Source: a virus
Reading direction: 5' to 3' (one strand)
Length of the DNA: 43,238 nt
Virus record (IMG/VR): IMGVR_UViG_3300010373_000075
Location: 1 to 43,238 of that record
Under the pieces are notes generated by a model. The model was not told the origin of the DNA and searched no databases. It saw only the letters and a list, made by a program, of their open reading frames with translations. The position numbers and the translations under genes were made by a program. Shown piece after piece: positions 21,748 to 30,596 of this stretch (its first letter is position 1; every line of letters starts with the position of its first letter).

Positions 21748-22779
21748 ATGGGATCATTATTTCAGGGTCAGCTTAAGGTTGACCCTTCATTTTCAGAACA
21801 AGGACTTATCGTAACTTACACCCAAAGATCGGGAGCTTTTGCTGCATTACCAGGCGAAGTGCCTAAAGTTAAACTGGGGAGCGAAGATTTAAACGTCTAT
21901 ATCAATGGACTGGATTTAAGGACAGAAGCACAAGCGGCTCAAGCATCTTCTAACTTTTTACCATCAAGTACATTGGTCGGCAGCTACTACTCAACCGCAG
22001 CCTATTTGATTCGTACTCGCGCAAGCTGGGATCATCACGATATTGCAGCAGCAGCTAACTATAACGTGAGCTTGCCTGCCGCTCAAGATTTGGCAAGTCG
22101 CCAAGGTATTTTCCAACAAATGCGAACCATGCTTTTGTATGGACTACAACCTGCCAATGGCGAGGGCTTGGTAAACGCGGTTAATGCGACTCAAGTTACT
22201 CTTCCACCCGATACTTACGGCAACGATACTGTTTTAACCTATGACAACGGCGAAATGGCTCTGTTTATCCTGTCTCAAATCGTGGCAATCAAAGACGCTA
22301 TGTATCAAACAGGCGGCGATATTACTAACAAGATCAAAGTGATTAGCCCACAACGCATCTTTGTACAGTTTGAATACGGCTCTGTCGTTCAAACCACAAG
22401 CTATCAACGCCCTGGCGCTGGTACGGCAACTATTGGCCAAGAAATTAAACAAATCATGCAAGAGCATGGCGACAGTATTGATTGGTACTATGACGACACT
22501 TTAATTGGCAAAGGCGCTGGCGGGTCTGATCTTGTCATCCTAACTATTCCTGAAATCGAAGTGCCAATGATAGAAGGAATTAATACTAACGAGTTCGGCA
22601 AGATTGAGCCATCTATTAAAGACGTTAACACCATGTATACCGACATGGCTGCTCCTATGAAGATTCCTACCCCCGTCCCAGATGGCGGCATCACCGAAGT
22701 TCAAGAGCTTCGTTGCACCTCCGGCTGGAACTTAAGAGGCCAAGGATTGTTCTTGTTAAACATGCCTTATTCCGCCTAA
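21748..22779 (+). CDS. Major capsid protein (DUF2184-type)
   Basis: 343 aa, standard length for this HK97-fold group. Contains an RTRASWDHHDIAAAANYN region, a LASRQGIFQQMRTMLLYGLQ helix, and a C-terminal SGWNLRGQGLFLLN. It follows protease/scaffold and decoration genes and precedes a strong stem-loop, consistent with a highly expressed capsid gene. AGGAG precedes the ATG. Confidence 0.88.
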   Translation: MGSLFQGQLKVDPSFSEQGLIVTYTQRSGAFAALPGEVPKVKLGSEDLNVYINGLDLRTEAQAAQASSNFLPSSTLVGSYYSTAAYLIRTRASWDHHDIAAAANYNVSLPAAQDLASRQGIFQQMRTMLLYGLQPANGEGLVNAVNATQVTLPPDTYGNDTVLTYDNGEMALFILSQIVAIKDAMYQTGGDITNKIKVISPQRIFVQFEYGSVVQTTSYQRPGAGTATIGQEIKQIMQEHGDSIDWYYDDTLIGKGAGGSDLVILTIPEIEVPMIEGINTNEFGKIEPSIKDVNTMYTDMAAPMKIPTPVPDGGITEVQELRCTSGWNLRGQGLFLLNMPYSA

Positions 22780-22783
22780 GAAA

Positions 22784-22820
22784 AAAGCCCGAAATGAAAA
22801 TGTTTCAAGACGGGCTTTAG
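22784..22820 (+). terminator. Stem-loop after the capsid gene
   Basis: AAAGCCCG (22784-22791) pairs with CGGGCTTT (22811-22818); the 19-base loop contains a second pair TGAAA/TTTCA. It starts five bases after the capsid stop. The T-run is short, so it may be a partial terminator or an mRNA-stabilising hairpin that lowers expression of downstream connector genes. Confidence 0.65.
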
Positions 22821-22885
22821 CCGCAACTGATGGGAAAGCAATTAGCGGTCTATTCATCTTAGCAAATAAAAAGGAGTTTTACAGA

Positions 22886-23401
22886 ATGTTAATTATCGCA
22901 AATTGCACAAAGCAGACATTGCACTTTCTCTTTCGCTTACCAGAACGGCGTCACCCATCACGCATAGACATACCAAGCGGACAACAAAGAGATTTAAGAA
23001 GTCTGTTTAATTTAACCGACACTCAAGTTGAGATTGTCAGAAAACAGTGTGAGAGATATGGCTTTAAGCGCGTGGATGAGATTAGCCGCCACATTAAAAA
23101 TTTTAGCGGTTACTTATACAGCGCCAAAGCTGTGAGTTCGGACAATATCGCTGCTGCTCATGAAATGAAAGTGGAATCACAAGAAAAAACATCTGAAAAA
23201 GAAGCATTTAACGCTGTCTTGGGTTATGAGCAATCAACAAGAGACAAGGCTGGAAAAAGGCTTGCTAAAGAGGTTGAAGTTGAAGTTATCGAAGAAAGCG
23301 ACCCACGCGGCCCAAAGAAAGACAAAAAAGTCAAAATGAAGATGTGCGTTTCTGAGCAAGGCAGCAAGGATAAACGAGAGATACCTGTCGATGTCGACTA
23401 A
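22886..23401 (+). CDS. Head-region protein of unknown function
   Basis: 171 aa: a folded N-terminal 90 residues (CTKQTLHFLFRLPERR ... IDIPSGQQRDL) then a very charged lysine/glutamate tail. AAGGAG precedes the ATG. Position between capsid and connector genes suggests a virion or head-completion role, but no family is named. Confidence 0.6.
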   Translation: MLIIANCTKQTLHFLFRLPERRHPSRIDIPSGQQRDLRSLFNLTDTQVEIVRKQCERYGFKRVDEISRHIKNFSGYLYSAKAVSSDNIAAAHEMKVESQEKTSEKEAFNAVLGYEQSTRDKAGKRLAKEVEVEVIEESDPRGPKKDKKVKMKMCVSEQGSKDKREIPVDVD

Positions 23402-23846
23402 TGCCTTACAGCCGAACCTGACAGATTTTACGGCCTTTGTATACGCGCAGGGAGTGCCAGAGGCAGATTTACCCTCTGACTCCCCTTATCTGCCAGCGGC
23501 GCTTGAATATGCTGAAAATGTGGTCATCGACTCGCCGCCGGATATATCGACTGTTCTCTATGTTGATGCGGTTTATAACTTAGGGATGCACAAGCTTTTA
23601 AAGATAGCTCAAGACATTAACCCTTATACATTTTTTACAGATAGCCGCAAGCAATATGGGCTTTTGTCATTCGTGGCAGGGCCGATAGTGACATCAGGCG
23701 ACCAAGGAACAAGCGAGGCATTACTGCCTGCCGAATGGATGAAAGATATGACCTTGCTTGCCAATGACTGTTTAAAGACCCCTTGGGGGCAAAGCTTTTT
23801 AATGTATCAGCAGGATTATGGCCCCACGATTGTCGGAGTGTCTTAA
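23391..23846 (+). CDS. Head-tail connector (DUF4054-like)
   Basis: 151 aa. The helical layout with an AAxxYAENVV helix, LYVDAVYNLGMHKLL and a final WGQSFLMY segment fits adaptor proteins of the gp6/DUF4054 class that sit below the portal. It overlaps the previous gene by 11 bases. Confidence 0.65.
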   Translation: MSTNALQPNLTDFTAFVYAQGVPEADLPSDSPYLPAALEYAENVVIDSPPDISTVLYVDAVYNLGMHKLLKIAQDINPYTFFTDSRKQYGLLSFVAGPIVTSGDQGTSEALLPAEWMKDMTLLANDCLKTPWGQSFLMYQQDYGPTIVGVS

Positions 23847-24281
23847 ATGATTGTGCATCTTGGCGTGGTTGATGTGGCCTATACGGAAGATGACAAGCTA
23901 ACTACGACAGGCAAGGTGGCGGGAATTTTAGAGGCTAATTATGGCGTGATGAGGACTTTTGTTGAGCTTCACGAAGATGAGATTGGCGATGAGCTGGTAA
24001 ATCAGCTTATGGGAATGCTTGAGAGCGCTAAGCAAGGGAAGCTAGATGAAGACATTGCGGAGCGTGTTGCAGACATTCACTTTCCCAAGATTCAGGCCAT
24101 GTTCAGGAATTATTTAGATGCTGGAGAGTGGGAAAAAACAAGCGGTCAACCCACACAGGTGGCTTTGGATGGGGTAAGACACAGCCATAAGCGCCCTTAT
24201 GCCAATGGTAAAGGCCCACGGCCAAGTTTTATTGATACAGGACTATATAGATCAAGTTTTAGGACATGGGTAAGTAAGTAA
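23847..24281 (+). CDS. Neck/tail-completion-like protein
   Basis: 144 aa; the C-terminal GPRPSFIDTGLYRSSFRTWV resembles the TGxxxxS motif of gp10-type minor head-tail proteins. GGAG lies about 8 bases before the ATG. It probably joins head and tail; by order it precedes the terminator-type neck protein. Confidence 0.6.
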   Translation: MIVHLGVVDVAYTEDDKLTTTGKVAGILEANYGVMRTFVELHEDEIGDELVNQLMGMLESAKQGKLDEDIAERVADIHFPKIQAMFRNYLDAGEWEKTSGQPTQVALDGVRHSHKRPYANGKGPRPSFIDTGLYRSSFRTWVSK

Positions 24282-25234
24282 TGGGTATAGCGCAGGAAGC
24301 GATCAATGCACCAGGACAGTTAGCAGCAACTCTAGCGGCTGGTGTAGATACGCTTTCAAGCAATCAGACCATCACTTTCCAGCCCTACACTAAATACGTT
24401 TTTACCGAAGATGGTTTTGTATTTTGGGTGAAGTCCGGCGCAACTTTCGATGTCAAAGGCTCTTTGCATCAGATAGCAGACCAGAACCAGAACGAAGACG
24501 AGACTATAGCGATAAATCGGATGATTTTTACATCCGAAGAAGAGGTAACAAAGTTTAATGAGCCTGATTCCCAAACTCTTTATGTCGGAGCCTGGGATAT
24601 AGACGGCGTAACTTTAAAGGTCGTTTTTAATACGAGCGGCCAGACATACAAACAAGCGGGACTTTGGCATTACAACGGGGACGCGGTTTACCCGGCCCTT
24701 GAAGCGCAATTTGTTAATAGCGTTGATGATTTACCAGTAGGGCCGATCGTAAGTAACAGCATAGGAATCTGGCTATCTTTAGATGATTTTGCGCCAGTCT
24801 ACCCCTCCTACCTTGTGCCAAGCAACATAAGGCCGCCCTATATTGCCGTACACATAGGCCCCGAAGATACCACGCCATTGCAGCAGTTCGCATCCTATGA
24901 CTGGCCCGGCACACAAACAGGCCCTAATTGGTATGAACTTAATAGCTCTCAACTGATGCAAGACCAAGTGAAGTTGATTTTATATGGGTTTACTGCCCAG
25001 CAAGTAGGCCAATACATGTCTTATCTGCAAGATCATTCACGCGATACCGATGAATTTGGCTTTTGCAACTCCCCGGCTATCACTGACGGCAAGCGCAAAC
25101 AGACCGAGATCGGCGCAATAGCAGAACAAAAAATTATAAAAATTTTAGCGTCTTACTACCAAAGAGTTTCGGATGCAGTCGCAAGACGCCTGATCTTAGA
25201 GACGACAGTTAATTATGAATTTCAAGGAAGTTAA
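24281..25234 (+). CDS. Neck terminator-like tail protein
   Basis: 317 aa. The last 130 residues (QVKLILYGFTAQQVGQYMSY ... EIGAIAEQKIIKILASYYQR ... LILETTVNYEFQG) match a neck/tail-terminator-like family in contractile phages. The N-terminal half is beta-rich (FTEDGFVFWVKSGATFDVKG) and may be an added domain. Family name uncertain. One-base overlap with the preceding gene. Confidence 0.6.
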   Translation: MGIAQEAINAPGQLAATLAAGVDTLSSNQTITFQPYTKYVFTEDGFVFWVKSGATFDVKGSLHQIADQNQNEDETIAINRMIFTSEEEVTKFNEPDSQTLYVGAWDIDGVTLKVVFNTSGQTYKQAGLWHYNGDAVYPALEAQFVNSVDDLPVGPIVSNSIGIWLSLDDFAPVYPSYLVPSNIRPPYIAVHIGPEDTTPLQQFASYDWPGTQTGPNWYELNSSQLMQDQVKLILYGFTAQQVGQYMSYLQDHSRDTDEFGFCNSPAITDGKRKQTEIGAIAEQKIIKILASYYQRVSDAVARRLILETTVNYEFQGS

Positions 25235-25255
25235 AAACACACAAGGAGCTTTAAA

Positions 25256-25546
25256 ATGCCACAAAATCTTAATCCCTCAGCTTATGCACAATCAACCCTT
25301 TTAAATGTTACTGCTTCAACATTAGTAAAATCCGGACTAGGACGAGTTTTTTCGGTAAACGTCACCACGGCAGGAGCCGCCGGCGGTATTTATGATGTAG
25401 CGACCACAGGAGCCGCTGGGGCGGCAAATTTAATCGCCACTATCCCCGCCACGGTAGGAACTTACAACTATTTTGGTCTGCCTTTTGAAAATGGCCTGGT
25501 TTATGTCCCCGGCTCAGCTCAAGTCGTTTCAATTTCCTATAGCTAA
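25256..25546 (+). CDS. Small structural protein
   Basis: 96 aa, alanine/glycine/threonine-rich beta protein (VFSVNVTTAGAAGGIYDVAT) lacking charged residues, typical of virion proteins. AAGGAG upstream. Directly before the sheath gene; may be a minor capsid or tail component. Confidence 0.6.
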   Translation: MPQNLNPSAYAQSTLLNVTASTLVKSGLGRVFSVNVTTAGAAGGIYDVATTGAAGAANLIATIPATVGTYNYFGLPFENGLVYVPGSAQVVSISYS

Positions 25547-25556
25547 GGGGCTAAAA

Positions 25557-27122
25557 ATGCCTAATATTACTACCGAGATTGTCAATCTCACGGCAGTGGT
25601 CACTGTTGCCCCTACTCCCTCCCAATTGCAACAAAGCGGTGCTTTTGTTTCAGTTGGAGGAACTACCTTAGCCCCTAACGAATATCAATTTTGTCCTGAT
25701 TTGGCGACAGTCCAAAGCCTCTTAAGCGGCGCAGGAAACCACGCCGAGCTTAGCAATATGGCTACAACCTTTTTTGCTCAAGGCAGCGGGGTGGGCGTTT
25801 TCCTGCTTGAACTCGGAGCGGTATCGGGTGTTGATGCTCAGATAATAGCCCTTGAAACTTGGATTACTGATAATTCCGGCGTGTTTTATTCCTATTTAGT
25901 TCCTGCTAACTGGGATAGTTCGGATGATCAGGTAGGCAGCATAACTATCACAAGCGCGGGAAGCGGTTATACTGCGGCTCCTGCCGTTACTTTTTCAGCC
26001 CCTGGTTCAGGAACAACGGCCACCGGAACGACCATTATTAGAAACGGTGCGGTCGTAGGGGTGACGATCACCAATGCAGGGTCAGGCTATACGGCAGTTC
26101 CCACAGCGACTTTTGCAGCCCCATCGGGAACTACTGCAACGGCCACTTCAAGCATTACTGGCGGATTAGTAACGAGCTATACCATAACAAACCCAGGGGC
26201 AGGCTATACAGCAATTCCTTCTATAACTTTTTCAGACCCTCCTAGTGGAGTGACCGCGACAGGAACAGCGGTCATTACTGGTGGAGTGCTAACGGCAATC
26301 ACCATAACCAATGCAGGGAGCGGCTATGTTACAGCACCAACAATTACTATTGCAGCTCCTACTGGTACAACGGCCACAGGCACGGTTAATTTAACCTCAG
26401 CCTTAAATAATCTAGCCTCTAATTATGCCAGCCCCACAGGAAAGACTTACTTTTTTGTGACGGCTTCTACATCAGACCTGGCCGATTATGCCGGAGTTAA
26501 AAGCATTTTTGCTTTAGTGCCAAGTCCTCTTGCTCCATCAAGCGAATTTACAGCAGCAGCGCCCTTCTATCAATGGCTTGTGAATAATCCTCAAGCCTCT
26601 AACAGATTGGCCCAGATGGGATATCGCTATATGGTTGGCGTTACTGCTTGGCTTTTGGCTCAAAACCAAATCACTTTAGACAATATTTTATCAGCTTACG
26701 GCAATATTATTTTAACTGGAGCTGAGGGCGGCATATCCAATAAATGCTTGTTCAAAGGCAATTTTATGGATGGCACGCAAATGTCTTGGTGGTATGGCAT
26801 AGATTGGATACAGATTCAGATCAAGCAAGCTCTGGCAGCCGCTATCATCAATGGCTCAAACAGCAACCCACCGCTTCTATACGATCAAAACGGTATCAAT
26901 ACTCTGCATAAAATTGCTCAAAGAATAGCTGACACTGCGGTGTCCTTTGGCTGCGCTTTAAGCGCTCAAGTCTTTGCCATCCCCTTTGGTCAATATAGCC
27001 GTCAAAATCCAGATGATTATGCAGCGGGTATTTATAACGGACTGACCGCAACAGTTGTCGGTGCTAATGGATTCCAACAAATCACATTCGCGCTAGATGC
27101 CCTTCAATTTGTTCCTTCTTAA
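25557..27122 (+). CDS. Contractile tail sheath (DUF3383-type) with repeat insertion
   Basis: 521 aa from ATG 25557 (AAGGGG upstream; the frame is open further 5' but overlaps the preceding gene). The C-terminal half carries sheath-like segments (FMDGTQMSWWYGIDWIQIQI, SAQVFAIPFGQYS). Residues about 128-279 are a four-copy repeat of about 40 residues, each with GSGYT-AxP-xTFxxP, inserted between the N-terminal sheath domain and the rest. The sheath contracts to drive the tube through the envelope. The insertion should lie on the outer surface. Confidence 0.85.
   Translation: MPNITTEIVNLTAVVTVAPTPSQLQQSGAFVSVGGTTLAPNEYQFCPDLATVQSLLSGAGNHAELSNMATTFFAQGSGVGVFLLELGAVSGVDAQIIALETWITDNSGVFYSYLVPANWDSSDDQVGSITITSAGSGYTAAPAVTFSAPGSGTTATGTTIIRNGAVVGVTITNAGSGYTAVPTATFAAPSGTTATATSSITGGLVTSYTITNPGAGYTAIPSITFSDPPSGVTATGTAVITGGVLTAITITNAGSGYVTAPTITIAAPTGTTATGTVNLTSALNNLASNYASPTGKTYFFVTASTSDLADYAGVKSIFALVPSPLAPSSEFTAAAPFYQWLVNNPQASNRLAQMGYRYMVGVTAWLLAQNQITLDNILSAYGNIILTGAEGGISNKCLFKGNFMDGTQMSWWYGIDWIQIQIKQALAAAIINGSNSNPPLLYDQNGINTLHKIAQRIADTAVSFGCALSAQVFAIPFGQYSRQNPDDYAAGIYNGLTATVVGANGFQQITFALDALQFVPS
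25938..26392 (+). repeat. Four tandem 120-base repeats inside the sheath gene
   Basis: Coding repeats whose protein units begin GSGYTAAP, GSGYTAVP, GAGYTAIP and GSGYVTAP at spacing of about 40 codons, each followed by TATGT/ITGG-type strands. Nucleotide identity between units is visible but imperfect, suggesting old duplication. Confidence 0.8.
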
Positions 27123-27132
27123 GAGGTAAAAA

Positions 27133-27573
27133 ATGCCTAATCCACTTATAGCCCAGGGTACATTAAACCGACTATTAGGGTCGGTTACTATTCCTGGATT
27201 TCCAAACCTTAACATTACCTCTTCGTACATGGGAAAGAACTTTATTACCATTACCTTTGACGGCGATTTTGATAATTTAATCCCCACAGGTACAGGCACG
27301 GTAACATCCCCTGAGCCGTATGTTACAGCCACGATAAATATCGATATTTTAAGGACTCAGCCCTTAGCTGCCGCTTGGCTCTTGCAGTCTCAAACGCTGT
27401 GCGACATTGGCGGATTTTCGGTATTCCCCGATACCGCGGCCTTTCCTTCGCTTAACTTCGTGAATGGCATTATTAAACACATGGACCCCGGTCCCTATAG
27501 CGGAACCGACCCATCAACGCCTTTAATTTTGCAAGGAACATTCAACATTAACGATAACTTATGGACTCTCTAA
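27133..27573 (+). CDS. Tail tube protein (DUF3277-type)
   Basis: 146 aa, normal for tube proteins of this group. Beta-rich with GTLNRLLGSVTIPGFPNLN and a late GTFNINDNLWTL. It immediately follows the sheath with AGAGG upstream, the canonical sheath-tube pair; it polymerises into the inner tube. Confidence 0.8.
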   Translation: MPNPLIAQGTLNRLLGSVTIPGFPNLNITSSYMGKNFITITFDGDFDNLIPTGTGTVTSPEPYVTATINIDILRTQPLAAAWLLQSQTLCDIGGFSVFPDTAAFPSLNFVNGIIKHMDPGPYSGTDPSTPLILQGTFNINDNLWTL

Positions 27574-27577
27574 TTCT

Positions 27578-28132
27578 ATGAAAATTGACGACAACCTTAA
27601 TGTGGTTATTCCCCTGCGCTCTGATGACAAAGGAGTGAAGCTTTACGCTTACCATACCCCTATCCCCAAAGAAGTTTTTAAAGCCAATTCTATCCTACTT
27701 GCTGCCACGAACACAGAAATTGGAAGACACGGTGAATATTTCCAGATGGGACTTGGGCCTCGCATAGCAACCGAGATTTTAATTAAGGAAGCTAAAAAAG
27801 AATCTCAAGAAGCGGATGCTGCGGCTCTTTTAAATGAGATCAAGCGCCTGACTACAGTTTTAGTTTCTACTGAGAGCGGCTGGGAACACATGCCTGTTGA
27901 TGCCGCTATTAGGGCTAAAAAAGTTGAGCAGGAGGAATGGGAGGAGGTTGAATCTGATCTCATTTTTTTTACCTGTCATTACTTTTTAGTGAAGCTGTCC
28001 GGCAGGGAGAAGGCTATGAATGCCTTGATGTCTCTGTTACAGGGACTAAAAACCTCATCAACCATTACGGCGTTCATAAATTCCTTACAGACATCGACAA
28101 CAATAGGACTTTCAGAAACGAAGGCGGCGTAA
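27578..28132 (+). CDS. Tail assembly chaperone, short form
   Basis: 184 aa in the zero frame, between tube and tape measure, the position of the chaperone that coats the tape measure during tail assembly. The N-terminal half has the GPRIATEILIKEAKKES helix; the C-terminus is helical. A run of eight T at 27963-27970 gives the zero-frame codons TTT TTT preceded by T (a T-TTT-TTT slippery heptamer). From it the -1 frame stays open well past this stop. Confidence 0.75.
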   Translation: MKIDDNLNVVIPLRSDDKGVKLYAYHTPIPKEVFKANSILLAATNTEIGRHGEYFQMGLGPRIATEILIKEAKKESQEADAAALLNEIKRLTTVLVSTESGWEHMPVDAAIRAKKVEQEEWEEVESDLIFFTCHYFLVKLSGREKAMNALMSLLQGLKTSSTITAFINSLQTSTTIGLSETKAA

Positions 28133-28296
28133 TAGGTGCGGCTTTAGCCTTCGCCGCAGGTGAGGGCTTTTATGAAGTTTTATTCAACGAAGATGATTTC
28201 AAATACAAGAACGCAAGAGATTTTCGGGAGCGAAACACCATCGCTTTATTAAACATGCTCACAGGTTTATACGATGGCAACAAAAAGCATTATTGA
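27578..28296 (+). CDS. Tail assembly chaperone, predicted -1 frameshift product
   Basis: If ribosomes slip back one base at 27963-27970, 131 zero-frame codons join a -1 frame open to 28294-28296, giving about 239 aa. The -1 segment reads like protein (GAALAFAAGEGFYEVLFNED, RDFRERNTIALLNMLTG) and continues 160 bases beyond the zero-frame stop, overlapping the tape measure start. This mirrors the G/GT arrangement of lambda and the chaperones of many tailed phages. The slip site is inferred; no ATG with a ribosome site opens the -1 frame. Confidence 0.65.
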
Positions 28297-29686
28297 CATA
28301 GATGTGAACTCCACCCAATTCAAGGGATTTTTTGATTTATTTCAAAAGCTCAATGCCCAGATTGGGGCCATGCCTGATTCTTGGAAAAAGTCAGCCGATG
28401 CCATTAATAAAAATAAGCAGACCTTTGGGCAGCTTTTCGGTCAGGCCAAGCAAAACACTATTGAGCTAAGCAAAGCAACCAAAGCAATGGGCCAGTTTGA
28501 TTCTATTGCTGAGTCCGCTTCTAAAGCAATGGGAAGGATGGCTAAAGACACTAAAGAGGTTGCCAAAGAGTTATTCAATGTAGGCAAATTCTTATTAAAA
28601 ATTGGCGCTCTAGGCATAGGTACAATAGGTGCTGGCGTATGGGGTCTTGATGCTTTAGGCAATAGAGCAGTGCAGGGTCAGCGCCAAGGAAGAGGCTTGG
28701 GGCTTAGCCAGGGGCAGGTAAGGGCCTTTGGCTTAGACTTTGGTCGCTTTGTTGACCCTTCTATTTTAAATAAAATATCTGATGCCCAAGGGGATGCAAC
28801 AAAAACACCTTATTTAGCTTTTGCCGCCGGGGTCACTTATCATCAAGCTCAAACCGAAGGCGCAGATCAACTAGCTATAAAAACTCTTATCAATGCTCAC
28901 AATTGGTGGAATAGCACACCTGCTGCCGTAAGAATTAAACAAAGCGCGAAAGCAAAAAGCTTTATGACTGCCGGCCTTTCTTGGGAAGACATAAAAAGAG
29001 CGGGAAATACCCCCCTGTCCGAGATTAATACTGCTAACAAGCAATATAACAGCGATCAAAACACCCTTAATATCTCAAATGGCAATACTCAAGCCTGGTA
29101 TCAGTTCACCCGGCAACTAACGCTTGCTGGTAATACCATTGAGAACACCTTAACAAATAAGCTCGCTCAATTAGCCCCGGCCCTTGGCACAATTTCCATG
29201 AGTTTCGCCAAAGACATCGATGCGCTGATTAGTGGCATTACCCCAAAACAAATACAGGATTTCGCGGATGGCATAAAGTCGTTTGCACAAACCTTAGCTT
29301 CCCCACAGACCTTGCAAAATATTAAGAACTTTGCAACAGCAATGGGCGATATAGCCGATTTTGTTTTAGATATTGCCAAGGCCTTGCATATTGGGGGAAA
29401 AGCTCTTGCTAGTACGCCACCTTTTGATCTGTTTATGTCCCCCGGTCAAGCGCCAAGTTCCGGCCCTAGCGTCAGCTTAAAAAAACAATTATCCACTTAT
29501 GCAGGATCATCAAAATCTGTGAACGTCTCAAACACTGGCGGCAATTGGGAGCGAAACGCCCCATCCGTGCGGGACTATATTAATAAAACCCTATCGATGA
29601 ACAAGCAGACCCTAAAGGTCAATGTAAGCATTTCCAATAAAACAGGCTCAGATATTTTTAGTTCAGCTAACGCAATGGTGAACTAA
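28274..29686 (+). CDS. Tail tape measure protein
   Basis: 470 aa, helical throughout with a hydrophobic segment near residues 108-125 (LLKIGALGIGTIGAGVWGL) typical of tape measures. It sits between chaperone and baseplate genes. It sets tail length; at roughly 0.15 nm per residue this suggests a short tail near 70 nm (rule of thumb). No lytic domain is recognisable. The start overlaps the frameshifted chaperone. Confidence 0.8.
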   Translation: MATKSIIDIDVNSTQFKGFFDLFQKLNAQIGAMPDSWKKSADAINKNKQTFGQLFGQAKQNTIELSKATKAMGQFDSIAESASKAMGRMAKDTKEVAKELFNVGKFLLKIGALGIGTIGAGVWGLDALGNRAVQGQRQGRGLGLSQGQVRAFGLDFGRFVDPSILNKISDAQGDATKTPYLAFAAGVTYHQAQTEGADQLAIKTLINAHNWWNSTPAAVRIKQSAKAKSFMTAGLSWEDIKRAGNTPLSEINTANKQYNSDQNTLNISNGNTQAWYQFTRQLTLAGNTIENTLTNKLAQLAPALGTISMSFAKDIDALISGITPKQIQDFADGIKSFAQTLASPQTLQNIKNFATAMGDIADFVLDIAKALHIGGKALASTPPFDLFMSPGQAPSSGPSVSLKKQLSTYAGSSKSVNVSNTGGNWERNAPSVRDYINKTLSMNKQTLKVNVSISNKTGSDIFSSANAMVN

Positions 29687-30300
29687 TGAACGGAGCCTTT
29701 AGAGACCTATATAAATTTCTTTTTGAAAAATGCCCTATCTTTTTAACTGGAGGTGAATATGACTTTCCTATGCCTATTATTGGTCTTGTCGGCCAGCTTG
29801 CCGCACTAGGACAAGGTATTTTAACAAACGGCGCATTAACATTTGATGACTTTTACGCTGATTTCTTGCCGCTGCCAGGCAGCAATGTTATCAATAATGC
29901 GATAGCGACTTACCCTTTTGCTAACCAGCAAGTTGCTGCAAACGCTATTATTGAACAGCCCAAAAACATATCGCTTATTATGATTGCCCCGGTGCGCGAT
30001 ACAGGGGGCTATTTAACCAAGCTTGCTATATTCACCGCCCTACAGACTGCCTTGCAAAACCATAACAATGCCGGGGGTTCATATACCATTTTAACCCCTG
30101 CTTATCCTTATTTTAATTGTGTCATGTCCTCCATGACTGATATTACCGATGGGGACACTAAACAAAGGCAAGTTCAATGGCAAATAGATTTTGTTAAACC
30201 TTTGATCTCTATTGCCGATGCAACAGCGGCTTTTAGTAATCAGATGAGCAAAATATCTAATGGCAGCTATTTGCCCTCCTCCCAGCCTTCGGGGATATAG
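29686..30300 (+). CDS. Baseplate/tail protein
   Basis: 204 aa. The C-terminal half (SYTILTPAYPYFNCVMSSMT ... VQWQIDFVKPLI) resembles a tail-tip/baseplate protein found right after tape measures in contractile phages. Overlaps the tape measure stop by one base. Exact class not certain. Confidence 0.6.
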   Translation: MNGAFRDLYKFLFEKCPIFLTGGEYDFPMPIIGLVGQLAALGQGILTNGALTFDDFYADFLPLPGSNVINNAIATYPFANQQVAANAIIEQPKNISLIMIAPVRDTGGYLTKLAIFTALQTALQNHNNAGGSYTILTPAYPYFNCVMSSMTDITDGDTKQRQVQWQIDFVKPLISIADATAAFSNQMSKISNGSYLPSSQPSGI

Positions 30301-30302
30301 CC

Positions 30303-30596
30303 ATGACGACCTTTATTGCCTTTACCCCACAAATGACCTCGCAGCCTAGTAATACCGCGCCGCCCTTTACGGCCATTTTTATTCTTGATAGCAAAAGCTA
30401 TCAGGGCAATGTAACTTGGAACTTTGCGGCCCAGCGCTGGTATTTAACCCTCACTGATAGCAATAACAACTTAGCCTGGAATGGGCCGCTGATCGGCTCA
30501 CCCTTAAACTATAACATCTATTTAGCCCCCGGCATTTTCACGACCTCAACCCTCCTGTATCGGGAAGACACAGGCAATTTTGAGGTCAACCCATGA
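30303..30596 (+). CDS. Baseplate plug-like small protein
   Basis: 97 aa beta protein (PFTAIFILDSKSYQGNVTWN, QRWYLTLTDSNNN) matching the small baseplate plug described in minimal contractile baseplates such as cyanophage Pam3 (gp18-like). Position before the hub protein agrees. Assignment by pattern and order. Confidence 0.6.
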   Translation: MTTFIAFTPQMTSQPSNTAPPFTAIFILDSKSYQGNVTWNFAAQRWYLTLTDSNNNLAWNGPLIGSPLNYNIYLAPGIFTTSTLLYREDTGNFEVNP

